Assembly (NCBI RefSeq): GCF_027942865.1
Contig: NC_134509.1
Span: forward strand, 32,724,197-32,788,196
Direction of reading: 5' to 3'
Source of the DNA: Odontesthes bonariensis
Taxonomy: Eukaryota > Chordata > Actinopteri > Atheriniformes > Atherinopsidae
Length of the DNA stretch: 64,000 nt
Shown: positions 50,438 through 61,900 of the stretch, piece after piece
Position numbering within the stretch: the stretch's first letter is position 1
Layout: every line of letters begins with the position of its first letter
Program-made: the position numbers and the translations under genes
The notes under the pieces: model-generated
The model's input: only the letters and a program-made list of their open reading frames with translations
Database searches by the model: none
Told to the model about the DNA's origin: nothing

Positions 50438-51842
50438 GACACACAACACCCACCCCTCCCATTGGCTCTTTTCCTGTCCAGCCAGGCACATGTTTTATTT
50501 ATGTCTTTATCCTGTTGGATGCTGGGATACAGGATAGAGGTAGCTGACATGATGAGGGGTGGGGTGAGATGGGATGTGAGGGCCTGAAAGCGGACAGATT
50601 TCCCCAGAGTCCATGGGAATGTGCGCAAGACATGAGAGGCACTTGGGTCATGAATTACTTTTCAGAGTGGAGGCAAGCTGAAGACAAGAGAAGCAGCATG
50701 AAATAAAGATGGGGAGGGAGGGAGTGTGCGCAACAGAAGATGATCCTCATTAGCCACAGGCCTTTAAACTGAATCACTGTCGTTGTGTCTGTCTTCAAGC
50801 AGCAGAGCTGTGGCACTTTTTGTTTGAATCTTTTAATTTTGGTAAAGTAGGCCTAAATAGGACATACTGAGAGGATTATCTCCCCTTGCAGAGGCTTTTA
50901 TAGGCTACTGCAATCCAAAACATAATACGGGGACATCTGTCTGAAATGGACAAGGCATGGGCATCATTTAGACTGGATAATAAAACAGGCTACTCATCAG
51001 AAACTTTATAGGACTATGTTTTCTACCCTGTTGTAAAACAAAACTCAAAAAGAAAGGCAAAACAGAACAACAGGTTTATCCCCCAAGTTTGATATAACAT
51101 TTCCTTTTTAAATTGGGCCTACCTCAAGTTTCTCAATGCGGTCCTTCAAGTCCATAATGGCCCTGGCCAGTTCCTCCACGGCGCGCGCTGTCTGCAGCTG
51201 CGCGGCAGCGGAAGAGCTCACATCATCCCCGGCCATGACGCGCCGGTTTCCGCTCCAGACCCCGATGCTCCGCGCCGGGGTGCTCCTATCGTCCTCCAAG
51301 CCACTTTCACACTCGCTTAGCTTTCCAGTCAGCTCGCGGATTGTCCTCTGGTCCATAAGTATCTGGTCGTTCTGCTGTAACACCATCTGCCGAAGTCCCT
51401 CCGCGGTTGTCCGGAGGTCTTCATCCCCGTTCCCGTACCGCGGCTCATCCGCCTGCTGCTGCTCCCGTTGCTGCCTCAGATCTTTAGTCTTACACTCTCC
51501 GACAGGTACGGGAGTGCAGATGAGTCGGCTGAAGCTGAACTGTTTCGCTGACCCTCCTGTCTCCTCGCCAAGATTGAGCTCGTTCAGAGTGGGAACCTCC
51601 AGACCGATGCCGCCTAGTCCGTTTCCTACATCGTAAGAGCCCGCTCCGTGGAGAGCACCGAGCGGCCCGGCGTGAGCCACCGACCCGGACTCCAGGGGCT
51701 GGAGCAGCGCCTCGGATGTCAAGGTCTCGTTGTCGCCGGGAGGTGCGCCGCGATTTCGGGGATAAACACTGGCGATGATGCAGATGACTGCGCCGAGGAA
51801 GGCCAAAGAGCCCGCTCCTACCAACACCACCACGAACTTCAT
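44033..51842 (-). CDS. nptxr: Neuronal pentraxin receptor (complete, 589 aa)
   Basis: Five exons: 51842-51123, 47956-47566, 46709-46477, 45583-45404, 44278-44033. All are GT-AG with closed phases, 589 aa (human 500). It is a single-pass type II membrane pentraxin that clusters with NPTX1/2 and AMPA receptors at synapses. Residues about 8-26 form the signal-anchor (VVVLVGAGSLAFLGAVICII). Two coiled-coil segments lie near 160-240 and 310-370. The pentraxin domain starts about 372 (FVLSFPMRTNYMYG, YAFTACAWLKA, GTPFSYSVPGQPNELVL), with the pentraxin signature HICVSW at 463-468 and calcium-site residues in LGQEQDTLGGRFDASQALVG. A Ser/Pro/Gly-rich insert of about 60 residues sits in exon 2. The ATG at 51842 is preceded in frame by a TGA in the spliced 5' UTR exon, which supports this start. 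Confidence 0.96.
44568..44695. mobile_element. Tc1-type terminal-repeat remnant in nptxr intron
   Basis: GTAGTGTAAAAAAAGTCTTG followed by GGCCA at the left, and GTGGCTCAAACATTTGCATC plus TAC at the right, are diverged inverted copies of the Tc1-type end seen at 8490-8512. The interior is short and noncoding. Confidence 0.45.
50358..50435. repeat. (CA)n microsatellite in nptxr intron 1
   Basis: An uninterrupted CA tract of about 78 bases. Reading frames of repeated His-Thr or Cys-Val across it are artefacts. Confidence 0.97.
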
Positions 51843-52042
51843 AATGACTGCGAAGACAGATGCAGTAGATTACAGCAAAGAAAATAAACTAAATAAACTA
51901 AATAAACTGCAGACTGCTGGAGCAGTCTAAAACCACTGCTAATCTAAAATCATATACCCTGGTTGGTCAACTCACGTGTCAGTCTAACATTTCATAATAA
52001 CTAGAAGAGGATATGTTGTTTGAGCTAAAATATGAGACTTAC

Positions 52043-52200
52043 GTCGACTACAGCAGATTCAGGACTGTTTGCCAATGGCGCTGCCGTCGTCTTCTTGCCA
52101 CCCTTTGCGTGTGATATCGATGGCACCGCGCTGTCTGGTTCAGGGATGCTCTCTCTCCGTGTCCGTGTTGCTAAGCTGCTCTCCTCCGTGCGTTTCCATG
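52043..52200 (-). other. nptxr: Noncoding first exon and promoter region of nptxr
   Basis: A minus-strand donor GTAAGT (52042-52037) after GTAGTCGAC, with an acceptor TCTTCGCAG just before the coding exon (51848), defines a short 5' intron of about 195 bases. Reading back from the ATG across this junction meets an in-frame TGA. The upstream limit is approximate. Confidence 0.6.
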
Positions 52201-52316
52201 GGGATCGCTGTTAAAGGAGGAGCGAGACTGTGGGCGTGTGTAAATCAGTGCAGAGGTGAGCCTATAACAGCTGCAAGCAAATAAGGTCGTGATGGATCGA
52301 TGTAGGTATATGTACA

Positions 52317-52350
<34 letters not shown>

Positions 52351-55300
52351 AAGAAAAAGGAAACCAGGAGAAAAACACAGAAACATAAAAATGTTTATTT
52401 ATGAGTGCATGTATGCAATTCATTTTTGGTGAATTAAATTAATATTTTTGAGTGGGTTAACGTGTCTTTGTATTGAAAATTGTTATGAAAATAAAGACAT
52501 TTAGACATCTGGCATGGAAAGACTCTTGTTTTGTCATTTTAACAGAAAAACGTTAGCTATAAGATATTTAGTAAAGTGTAAATAACACATCCAAATCACA
52601 TATAAAACTCTCTGTACAGTGCTCATATGTATTCAGAGTCACACATAGGCATCATTGACACATAGAGTCCACATTAAACAGCACACACATACTAAATCAC
52701 AAAAAGCCAGGTCACATGTCCTTATTCTGGCACACACCCACACATGGGCAGCCTATGCATTCACAGATGTGGCAGTAGCACAACATTTGATAGAATAGAA
52801 ATAGGCCATACAGACAATTTCTAGTGAACATCAGAGAAAAAGAAGGAATACTGTTAAACATATGAGGAGGAGGGAAAAACATAAAGATGCAGCACCCTAA
52901 ACACCCAAGTTTTTGACTGAATAGGAGGAAAGCATAAACACTTTAATCTGAAACTCACTGCCGACGTCAAAAGATCCAGCCTTGACACAATAGTCCCATC
53001 ATCATGTCTTTGTTCATTGGAGAAAGAGTCTGAGTAAAAAGCTTTTCCTCACTGTGTGGCTTTTCATGCAAGTTCAGTTTAAATGGAAACCTGTGATGCA
53101 GGTTGAATCTCTGATTCAAAGCGGTCTGACGCTGAACAGGTTTGTGCATCGACCTCACCCTCTGTGAATTTCAGGAGTTGCTTTAGTGAAACATTTTTGG
53201 TGAACTGTCTTTAAGACCACTTTCCATCAGACCTTCCCTTACTTTGTAGTCTACAGTTTTTAAATGTCTCCTAAACTTCCACTAACAACAACTTTGAATG
53301 ACAAAACTCTAAAGCCAGTTTAGAGCCATGCCAGCGTCTCAATACCACTGTGAGCATGCAGTCATGCTGCATGCCACATTTTAGCAGGTATAATGCTCAG
53401 TCAACCTTACCTACAAAATTCACCATTTCAGTTTAGCTTTTAATCATAATGATTAGCAATAGCTATGTAATCCTGGTGGAGATATACTGTTTTACAGGCA
53501 ACTTAGCCTTGTTAGAGAAATAATGGATGTAATATATCAATATGATTAGAAAAACGTTCAGTATATCAACTGGAATTCAATGTTAATGCCAGTAGAGTAG
53601 ATACGTTTCCATGAAAATGTTGACCTGCTGGTCCAAACATCATGATGAACGTCTGCACACCAGGTTTGTACAACATTTGAAAGCATTCCATTAAATATGT
53701 GCAACATGTTTTAACCTGGACAGTATTGGCTGGATATAGTGTTAAATCATCAATGCTAAAGTTCATCAATCAAAAAGATTAAGTAAAACACAAAACAACA
53801 TGTTCTGTAACAGCGTTGAGTTTTAGATGGCAATGTTTTCAGAGAAAGGTGCCGTTTTTGATGTTTTTACTCATCATAACTTAAAGGGCTTTTGTTTAAA
53901 AAAAAATCACATTTTAACCCTCTTATTATGTCCACAAGATGTTTTTTTTATTTTTTTTTACATGCTACAAGATATATAAGTGAAATCAGCCATCAACAGC
54001 ATGGCTGAGGATTTCTGCTTTGAATCTACAGAGCACCAAAGGCTCTAGAAGGAGAGGTCAGATAGCCTTTATGTTCCACACAGAAGAATGGAGGAACGGA
54101 TTCGGATTACTCTTGGGGTGTAATAGCACAGCTGTTTTCTGCGCGCTGTGAGGAACTAACGGAATTAGAAACTAGCACAAGCAAGGAGGAGAAGTTAACT
54201 GAGGGTTTGCAGTCACAACTTAGCCCATCTTAGCGAGAGGTTGGCCTTTGGTCCCTCAGTGTGGAACGTTTGAGCCAAGTTCACATTTTGCAGTCAAAAG
54301 GCTGTAATCTTTGAAAAAACACAAATAAATTCTCAGTTTAGTTTCTTTATCTTCTTTCCTTTCTTAACTCTACCTTCATGTATCTTGCAAGTACACTTAC
54401 AGTGCACCTCTGGCTGTTCTCGTGCTCGGTGAGCAAAGACATGACTTGCAGTCTGTTAGAAAGCACAGGGTTCTCATTTCAGTCGTTTACAGTAGAAGGA
54501 AGTCACAGTCCACATTATGTTTTAAATTTCATCCACCAGCCAAACACCTACAATAACATTTCATTAAAACAGCAGGTGGAGATGTTTAGATGGACTTCAG
54601 ATGAAGATTACACAGTGCAATATCCACCACAGTCAGAGGCTCAAACTCCAGTTTAATAAGGCTTCGGTGCACCGTCCACTAACCCCGATTCTTAATTAAT
54701 CTCCAGAGGTGACTGATCTTGCACGCACAAACACACATCCTTGTTTTACAACCTCTGTGGTGATTACTTCATCAATGTAATGTGTGCTCAAACCCCGTTA
54801 CCATTCAACCATTGCATGTGATTAACATTACCTTAATCTTAAGGCAGGCTTTAAAGCCTAAGTGTCAGCCTCAAAGAATGATTCAAACACGCACATGAAG
54901 ACACACAGATGTAGGCCAATCGTGTCAAACTGCGAAGGCTATTTCAGTTCGATCTGGGTCACAGGCCGAGTGGTCCCCTTGCATTTAACAGAGAGATCTA
55001 CAGGAAACAGTGAAAGGAGACGACGTGCGAAACAGACCATCCGCCTCGCCATGCAATCAACCGACCTAACAGTGAAGAAGATGAATAAAGCACCGCCGGT
55101 GGAAAATGAGGCTGTTTGAGCAGTTCATCTAAATGTCAAAACACAGTGATGAATCCCAAGGCACGATGACCTAAATGTCTATGAATCCCTCTGAAAACAC
55201 ACAGAGGACGCTGCTGCACTAAAGCAGTTGAACAGCACCTCTCTGTGGCACATTTGGGTACGGAGCTTGAGAAAAATCAGCTTATACTGTAAATAGCTTG

Positions 55301-55590
55301 GGTAGTTTAGGTGATATTCCAATCTGGTTATTGTTTTTTATTTTATTTTTCCACTTACAACATTTTGTGTTAGGCGATGAGAAGATTCAGTCAGTGAAGC
55401 GGTGTGTGCAAACAGGTTAAATCTCCATTAAAAACATATTTCTGGGATCAATTCATCCACGAGCAAAGTCTCCAGTTTGAAAGGAGCTGCGTTTGAGTGC
55501 CCAATTAACATCATCTGATTTCAGATGTTAATTCTGCCTCAATGCTTACACTCAAACAGCGAAGGAGTGAAACAAAACCAAACGGGATCT
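52201..55590. other. Intergenic between nptxr and cbx6
   Basis: It holds a (GT)n tract at 52323-52350 and no supported gene. It is upstream of nptxr and downstream of cbx6. Confidence 0.5.
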
Positions 55591-58500
55591 TTTAAAGTGC
55601 TTTTAATTAAAAGCCTTGTACAAGAAACACAGAAAACAACAGTAACAGGTAACATGACACTGAATACATAATCTGTACAGCAAGAGTTTGCAAAACATGC
55701 TTCAGAAGTTCAGATACATTACAATGTCATCATTATCCCCCGCCTCCATATCATTACCATCAATACAATGTACATAATTCATATTAGCATAAAACCAGAC
55801 AAAACTGCAGTCTTGACACAGAAGAAAAAAAGAAAGAAGTTTTCTTTCTGATAAAACCCATACTGGATTATTAAAAAAACAAAAAAAAAAGACATTCAAA
55901 TAAACAGCAACACATTGACATCATTATGCATATTTCAAAAAAGTATTAAAAGTACAGTACAAACGGGAAAAAAAAAGCTTAAAAAAAAAACAATTTATAA
56001 TTAATTGAGCATCTTTATTCATACATTACACATGGATCCTTCCTTTAATCCGATAAGTGCCTAAGATTTCTAGCACTTTGCAATTACAACACATACATGT
56101 AGAACAATTTAAATGGGAAAAATGAGTAAAAATCAAATAATCAAGAGCCCTATTTGGTTGAAAGACAGGCCACTAAAGTTGAGTTGTGCTACCCCATGTA
56201 AGAAAGAGAATGAAGAAAAAGAATTGCTAAGCAGCCTAATATCTTACACATCTACCAGCTGCTAGTGTCATTTACCACCACCTAAAGATATTAAAGACAC
56301 AGCACATGAATGAAATCTATTCCAAACTACAATATATCCATTTGGAGAAGAAGACTCCATGGTTCACAGAGTTTTAACTTAGTCAAGTAAGGATTTAAGA
56401 ACCGTCATTTTTAGAGAATACCTTCATTTATATTTGAGCTTCAGAAACTGTCATTTTGTTCTTCATTTAATGGATGCTTCATTTTGGAATAAATCTTCCA
56501 TGTTTAACCTATTAAGAGTATTGAAACAGCATTGAGGACAACCAGAACCATCCAGTACAAGACAGGGGAGGAGGCGAGGTCGTCCCGCTCTGTGGAAGAC
56601 GGAGACCACGCCGCTCAACGCGTTTGGAAAACCAAACAACAGAAACTGTAACGTGATCCTAAAAGCCATGACTACTGAAGCAGTAGCTCATCTGTTCTGT
56701 GTGATAAAAAAGGCCAAGAGAGACAAGGGGTGCACGGAGCAGCTATAAGGCAACGCAAGGGGAGGGACTAGAACAGATCCAGAGAAAGGGGTCAAAGTCT
56801 GGGATGGGCAGGCAGTGCCAGAAAAAAGGATTCTGTTAGTTTCTGTCAAATACTCCTCCTATGCTTTAAGCTCAAAAGAAAAGAAAAGAAAAGTCCTGGT
56901 TGGAGATGGACACAACCTACAGTCGATGTGCTTGGGAAAAGGTCATCATCAAGAATTAGAAAGCAATTGATCAAATCCTCTGAGATCAAAGCTCCTTTCT
57001 AACCAACCAGATACCTGATGCCTTCTGACTAATTCCACCGAAAAGGCAACTCCATGAAAACAACTTTTGTGCCACTCAGAGAACATGTTATATGCATTTC
57101 CCCCCCTTTCTTTATCTAATAATATTCATCAGTCTCACGAGATCTCACAAGAGAATCGATACTGAGGTGATTTCAAATGAGGGAAGCCAAGCAGCAAAGA
57201 GAAGATGTTACGCATGTTTGCCCCTGGCATAGCAATGTGTTCTTGGGTCTAATTTCCTCGTGCTTCCCCTGTATGTGTTCAATCTGAAGTAAGGAGGTTA
57301 CCGGGTTGCTCAGAGAACTCTGCATAACAGATGGTGGCAAAGCAGGAGGCCCAAACGAAGGTGTTCTGGAGCTCTCTCGCTATTCTTTCCCCTTCATGAG
57401 GACAAAGGACCGAATTAATTATTTAAAAAACAAACAACATGCTTTAGCACATTTCCCACTTCTACCTTGTTTTTGTTCTACAAAAGAGAAAACACACAGA
57501 GAAAGACCAGCTGATTTCTTATAATTTCCTGTCTCACCTCAACGAGTGACCAGTAACTTCTTAAAATGGATCTGAAGGTTTGGATCTTCATACAGAAGAA
57601 AACGTACCCTCCAGTTTCTGAACTAGCCCTATGGGTAGCAAGAAGACATTGAACCATGCCACACACACCACTTCTATTGACACTAGTACTGGATAACATA
57701 CTAATAAACAACAGTTACTTTAGCTAAGAAAGACTGACTGAGAAATGAAAAGAAACAAAGTGCTAAAAGCCGTTTGCTTTAGCAGCCAAAGTGTATGGTT
57801 AAAAAAAAAAAAACATTAATTACAGGTCAAAACCTGCTTGCATTCATGTTCCAAAGAGCTGAAACAATGGCCAGTTAGACCTCCGGCTCAACAAACTAAC
57901 ATTTTTGGCTTGATTTCGTCAGGGGCTCCTGGACTTTCTGGAGCTTGGCAAGTTGGGAGTTTACATGTCGTAATTCTGGCACACCTTTCCAAATAGCTGT
58001 AAGCCCGCTCAGGGCATTAGTGGACATGACAGAGTTGAAGAAGGTGGGGATTTTGAGAAATCAAGGCAAGTAAGGAAAGACTGCAAAGGTAGCAATAACT
58101 TAAATCTATTGTTTTTTGTATGTTTTTCAGCTTTTAAGGTTGTGCGTGCATATAAATACCTACTCACACTGTACGTATATGCATGTGCGTTGCAGAGAGC
58201 ATTTCAAGGCCTTAAAATATCGATGAACTACACTGAATAGGATGCTTCTGATGCAGTCAAGTGCATTGCATTTACCTTGCTGTGTTGATGCCATATCCGA
58301 GAGTTCCACTGTCTTAAGTGCAAAAACACATCTCCTCATTTAACATGGACAAGCTGGACTTCAGAGGACACTAGGTGTCAGGAAACTGACATAACACCCA
58401 CAACATAGCAGAGTATGCATCTAAATTGCAAAGTTTTTTTTTTTTTTTATTAAACTTCCAGCAAGAGTGCTTGCTGGAAGTTTAAAGCCCACACACCAAG

Positions 58501-58915
58501 TGAGTGAGGGCTATACTGTTAGACAACTCCTATTGCACCAACTAGGCGAGTGTGCATCAAGTGAAAGGAAAAAAAAAACAAAAAAAAACATCATTTCCAT
58601 CCACATCTGCGTCCAAGAGTCAATGCAGTGCAAGTGGACAAAATATGGCAATTTAAAATGACAAGAGGGGCGTATTAGCTGCCCCTTTTTGAATTTATAT
58701 ATCTCTTTCTAAAAAAAATATGCTCTTATTTATTTCTTTTACTATTCAATGGCTGGGCGGTGTTGAGTACATAAATTTCATTAAGTGTTTCACAAATATG
58801 GACATACCCCTGTAGGGTAACGTAGGATAGGGCTGAAGTGGCAACACTGGCATGATATTTTTATTTTTCTTTAAATTTATCCTCATTGGCAATCAACTTC
58901 ATAATCTGCAATATC
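55591..58915 (-). other. cbx6: Probable long 3' UTR of cbx6
   Basis: About 3 kb after the cbx6 stop, with no other gene. On the minus strand AATAAA occurs at 56019-56014, and further candidate ATTAAA near 55600. The exact end is inferred. Confidence 0.4.
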
Positions 58916-61900
58916 TTATGGCTTGGTCAGCGGGGAGTCCTCGGAGGTGGGGACAGGAAGCGGGGAGGAGGCGGCGCTTTCGTGGCTCACAGAGGGCGAG
59001 GCGGGGCCGGATGCAGGGGAGGGGAACTCTTTTATGGTGACAGTGACCAGGTTGGTAGTCACGTCTGTGACCACCACATCCTTGCAGCTTGGCGCCATTT
59101 CAGGGTGCCAGTCAGGGTCTCCTTCGGCAGGCACTCGTTGGGGTTCAGGCGGGGCAGATGTTTGATCCCCTGGAGCGACAGGGGGAGGCGTGGTGGGCGA
59201 CTGGCGTTTAGCTTTGCGTTGGCGGGGATTTTTCCTGCCTTCCTCTAAGGGCAGTGAATGGTCCAGGGCGCCGTCCTCTTCATCCTCTAACGAGGAAGAT
59301 GGAGAGGAAGGCAGGAAAGGAGATGCTGACGCCACAGCGTTGGCATCTGTGGACTTGGCAGGAGCAGATGAAATTGGGCTCTGACCCTTTTGGGTTTCTC
59401 TGAAAGGTTTACTGGACTTTGAATCCTTGCTGGGAGGAGATGCTGCAGTGGCAGGCTGAGACTGTTTGGCTGTGGAATCGGTGGGAGATTTACCTTCAGA
59501 ACCACTGGAGTTGGAAGGGGAAGGAGAAGGAGGTGACTGGTACTGAGAGGAGGTGCTGTGGCTGTCCCTCGCCCCGGTACCGGAGCATGACCCTGGATGG
59601 GAGTGAAAAGGCACATGGCCTCCACACTGCAGCCCAAATGGCTTCCCATACATCGGGAAGCCCAACATTTTCAGAGGAGGCTGGAAAGGTCTGTAAGGGG
59701 CCCCTTCTTTCTTACCGATGATGCGATTGCGAGAAGGGATGTTCTGACGTCCTGCTGTAGAATTCCGACTGCCTGCAGAATTCCGACTGCCTGCAGATGA
59801 GCCACCCCTACCTGGCTTGTCAATTACCTTCAGGTTGAGGATAATCCGACCCCTCTTGACTTCCCGGGGTTTGACCCTGCGGTTAAGGATGCGGACGGTC
59901 TCAGAGAAGGGGGAGACGTGCATGCGGGAGGGGAAGCCACCTGAGCTGGAAAATGTGGGCGCCAAGGGGTCTGAGCGAGGCAGAGGGCGCCTGGACATCC
60001 GGTGGCAACGGTGAATGTCTTTTTTCAACTTGTGGGTGGCCGCAAGAGAGTTGAGTTTTGGAGAAGGTGCCACAGTGGAAGAGGAGGACAGCGATGGTAA
60101 CTGATGACTTGAGGCAGATGAGGAAGTAGCTGCTTGGCTAGAAGTGGACGAAGAGGATCGTGATGTGTTCTGGCGGCTGCTTGAGGCTCGGCTGCTCGGC
60201 TCTCCTTTCTGACCACGAGCCTGACGGAAATAACAAATATAATCATTCTATTGTTTGCATTCAATGATCTTAATTACCCCCCCCCCCCCCCCAAAAAAAA
60301 ACAAAAAAACAATTTAAAATATAGGGCAGTCAAACTCGTAAAGCATTCAGAAAGCACTTTTCTGTGGCTAAAGGCAAATTAACATCCATCTAATCGACTC
60401 TTTAGGTCGACTAAAAACAAAAATGGCTGCGTGAAAAAGAAATGAGGACAGCACAAACGCTTTTCTGCATAATTCTTTCTTTGTGTATCAAACGGCAGGA
60501 CACAGAGGGTGTAAGAACAAGAATTAAAAAGAGGCGAGGTGGCCTGCCCACACACAGAAAGTTCCATGTCCCCGTAAGGTGCTGCAGCCTGAACAGAGAT
60601 GCAAAGTTTGATCCAAGAGAGGCTAAATTCACTGAATGCATTACGACTGGGCCAGAGGAGTTTCTGTAACAGCCGTACAACACTGCAAACTTCGAACAAG
60701 CCTCAGATTTTATTAGATACAATTTCAGATTCAGCAGCTGAAACAAACACAAAAGCCCAAAATGACAAAAAAGTACCTTCATTACAAAGTTTTTGGGTTT
60801 TGGTCCCCGTTTCTTTGGCCCATGCATCTCTCTTTCTCGTTCCCTTGAAAAGAAAAAAAAAAAGAAAGAAAGAAAGAAAAAGACCGTTAAAATCAGGCAG
60901 CAATAACAAAAACTACAGAGACACAGAGAAAGGAACATGACAATGAGAATAAATAGAACGAAACAAGAGATGACAGCCATGAAAGTTGCAGGGTTGTGAA
61001 AGTAGAGCATGCAGGCACAAAGAGTTCGTGAAGCCACGCTCTCATGTCCATTTTTGTTTCCTTTGATGTGTCATTTTAGTTTTTTTTGTTTCCTGCAAAC
61101 ATCTCTGTGAGATGCACAAGGTCTTTCAAGTGGTCCGGCAAGAGACAAAAAGAAATTCAGCTCAGGATGCAAGATGCTGCACAGCTAAAAGCCTGTGGCG
61201 GAAAGTGCGATTTGCTTTGCAGTCAATTGTTGAGGCAACAGAATCGAAGCCTGTGACTCAGAGCAACTGAACAATTCGATTATAGAAAGCTGCTGGTGTG
61301 CTCTGGGACTCACAGATCTGATTGTTTAAAGAGGAATGTTGGACAAGCTGTTCAGCTAAATGGACAACACTGCAAACCCTCTACAACAGACTGTCCTCAG
61401 TCAGAGGCTACTGCAGCCTGGCAACAATAATAACTGGTGCGAGAGGTCACTCCTGTCCACAGTAATAAGCTTACATGGATGCTATAAGCCAGAAGAGGGG
61501 CAGCAAAAATGAATGTACCCACCTAACACCTCATCCTGACTGAAAGCGAGCGAGCCAAACTAACGCGAAACGACGCCGAAATTTCGCGAGGGTATCCTGA
61601 TATGCAGCGTGACAATTTTGTCGGGAGTTATTCTATTGGTTCAGAAAGTACTCGCATGAAACACAGAGTTCTCTGGCTCCCTTCGGTTCAGGTCTTTGTG
61701 GTACGGGTGTTTGGGGTCATAAACCATTGTGTGCTGTTCCACGGTAAAGATCAGCTTCACCTCGTCCATTATTCCCTGAGTGATACTGACCTGTTGCTAA
61801 CTAGCTTGTCAACAGGAAGCAGCGTGTTCATTTCAACCAATAAGAACGGGCCACCGCCGCGAAATGTCGTCCCAATAGAGACAGCGTGGGCGATTTTATA

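Noticed and set aside
50122..50628. Open frames across the CA repeat (both strands)
   Set aside because: Their length comes only from the dinucleotide repeat, with no conserved flanking protein sequence.
51136..51636. 166-codon plus-strand open frame
   Set aside because: It is the exact antisense of nptxr exon 1, whose minus-strand frame has a signal-anchor, coiled coil and correct splice donor.
58886..59248. Plus-strand GC-rich frames over the cbx6 last exon
   Set aside because: They are antisense shadows of the cbx6 C-terminus, whose Pc-box sequence is unmistakable on the minus strand.
60411..61037. 208-codon minus-strand frame containing cbx6 exon 4
   Set aside because: Only 60777-60843 is coding. 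The rest is intron read through, as shown by consensus splice sites at both ends.
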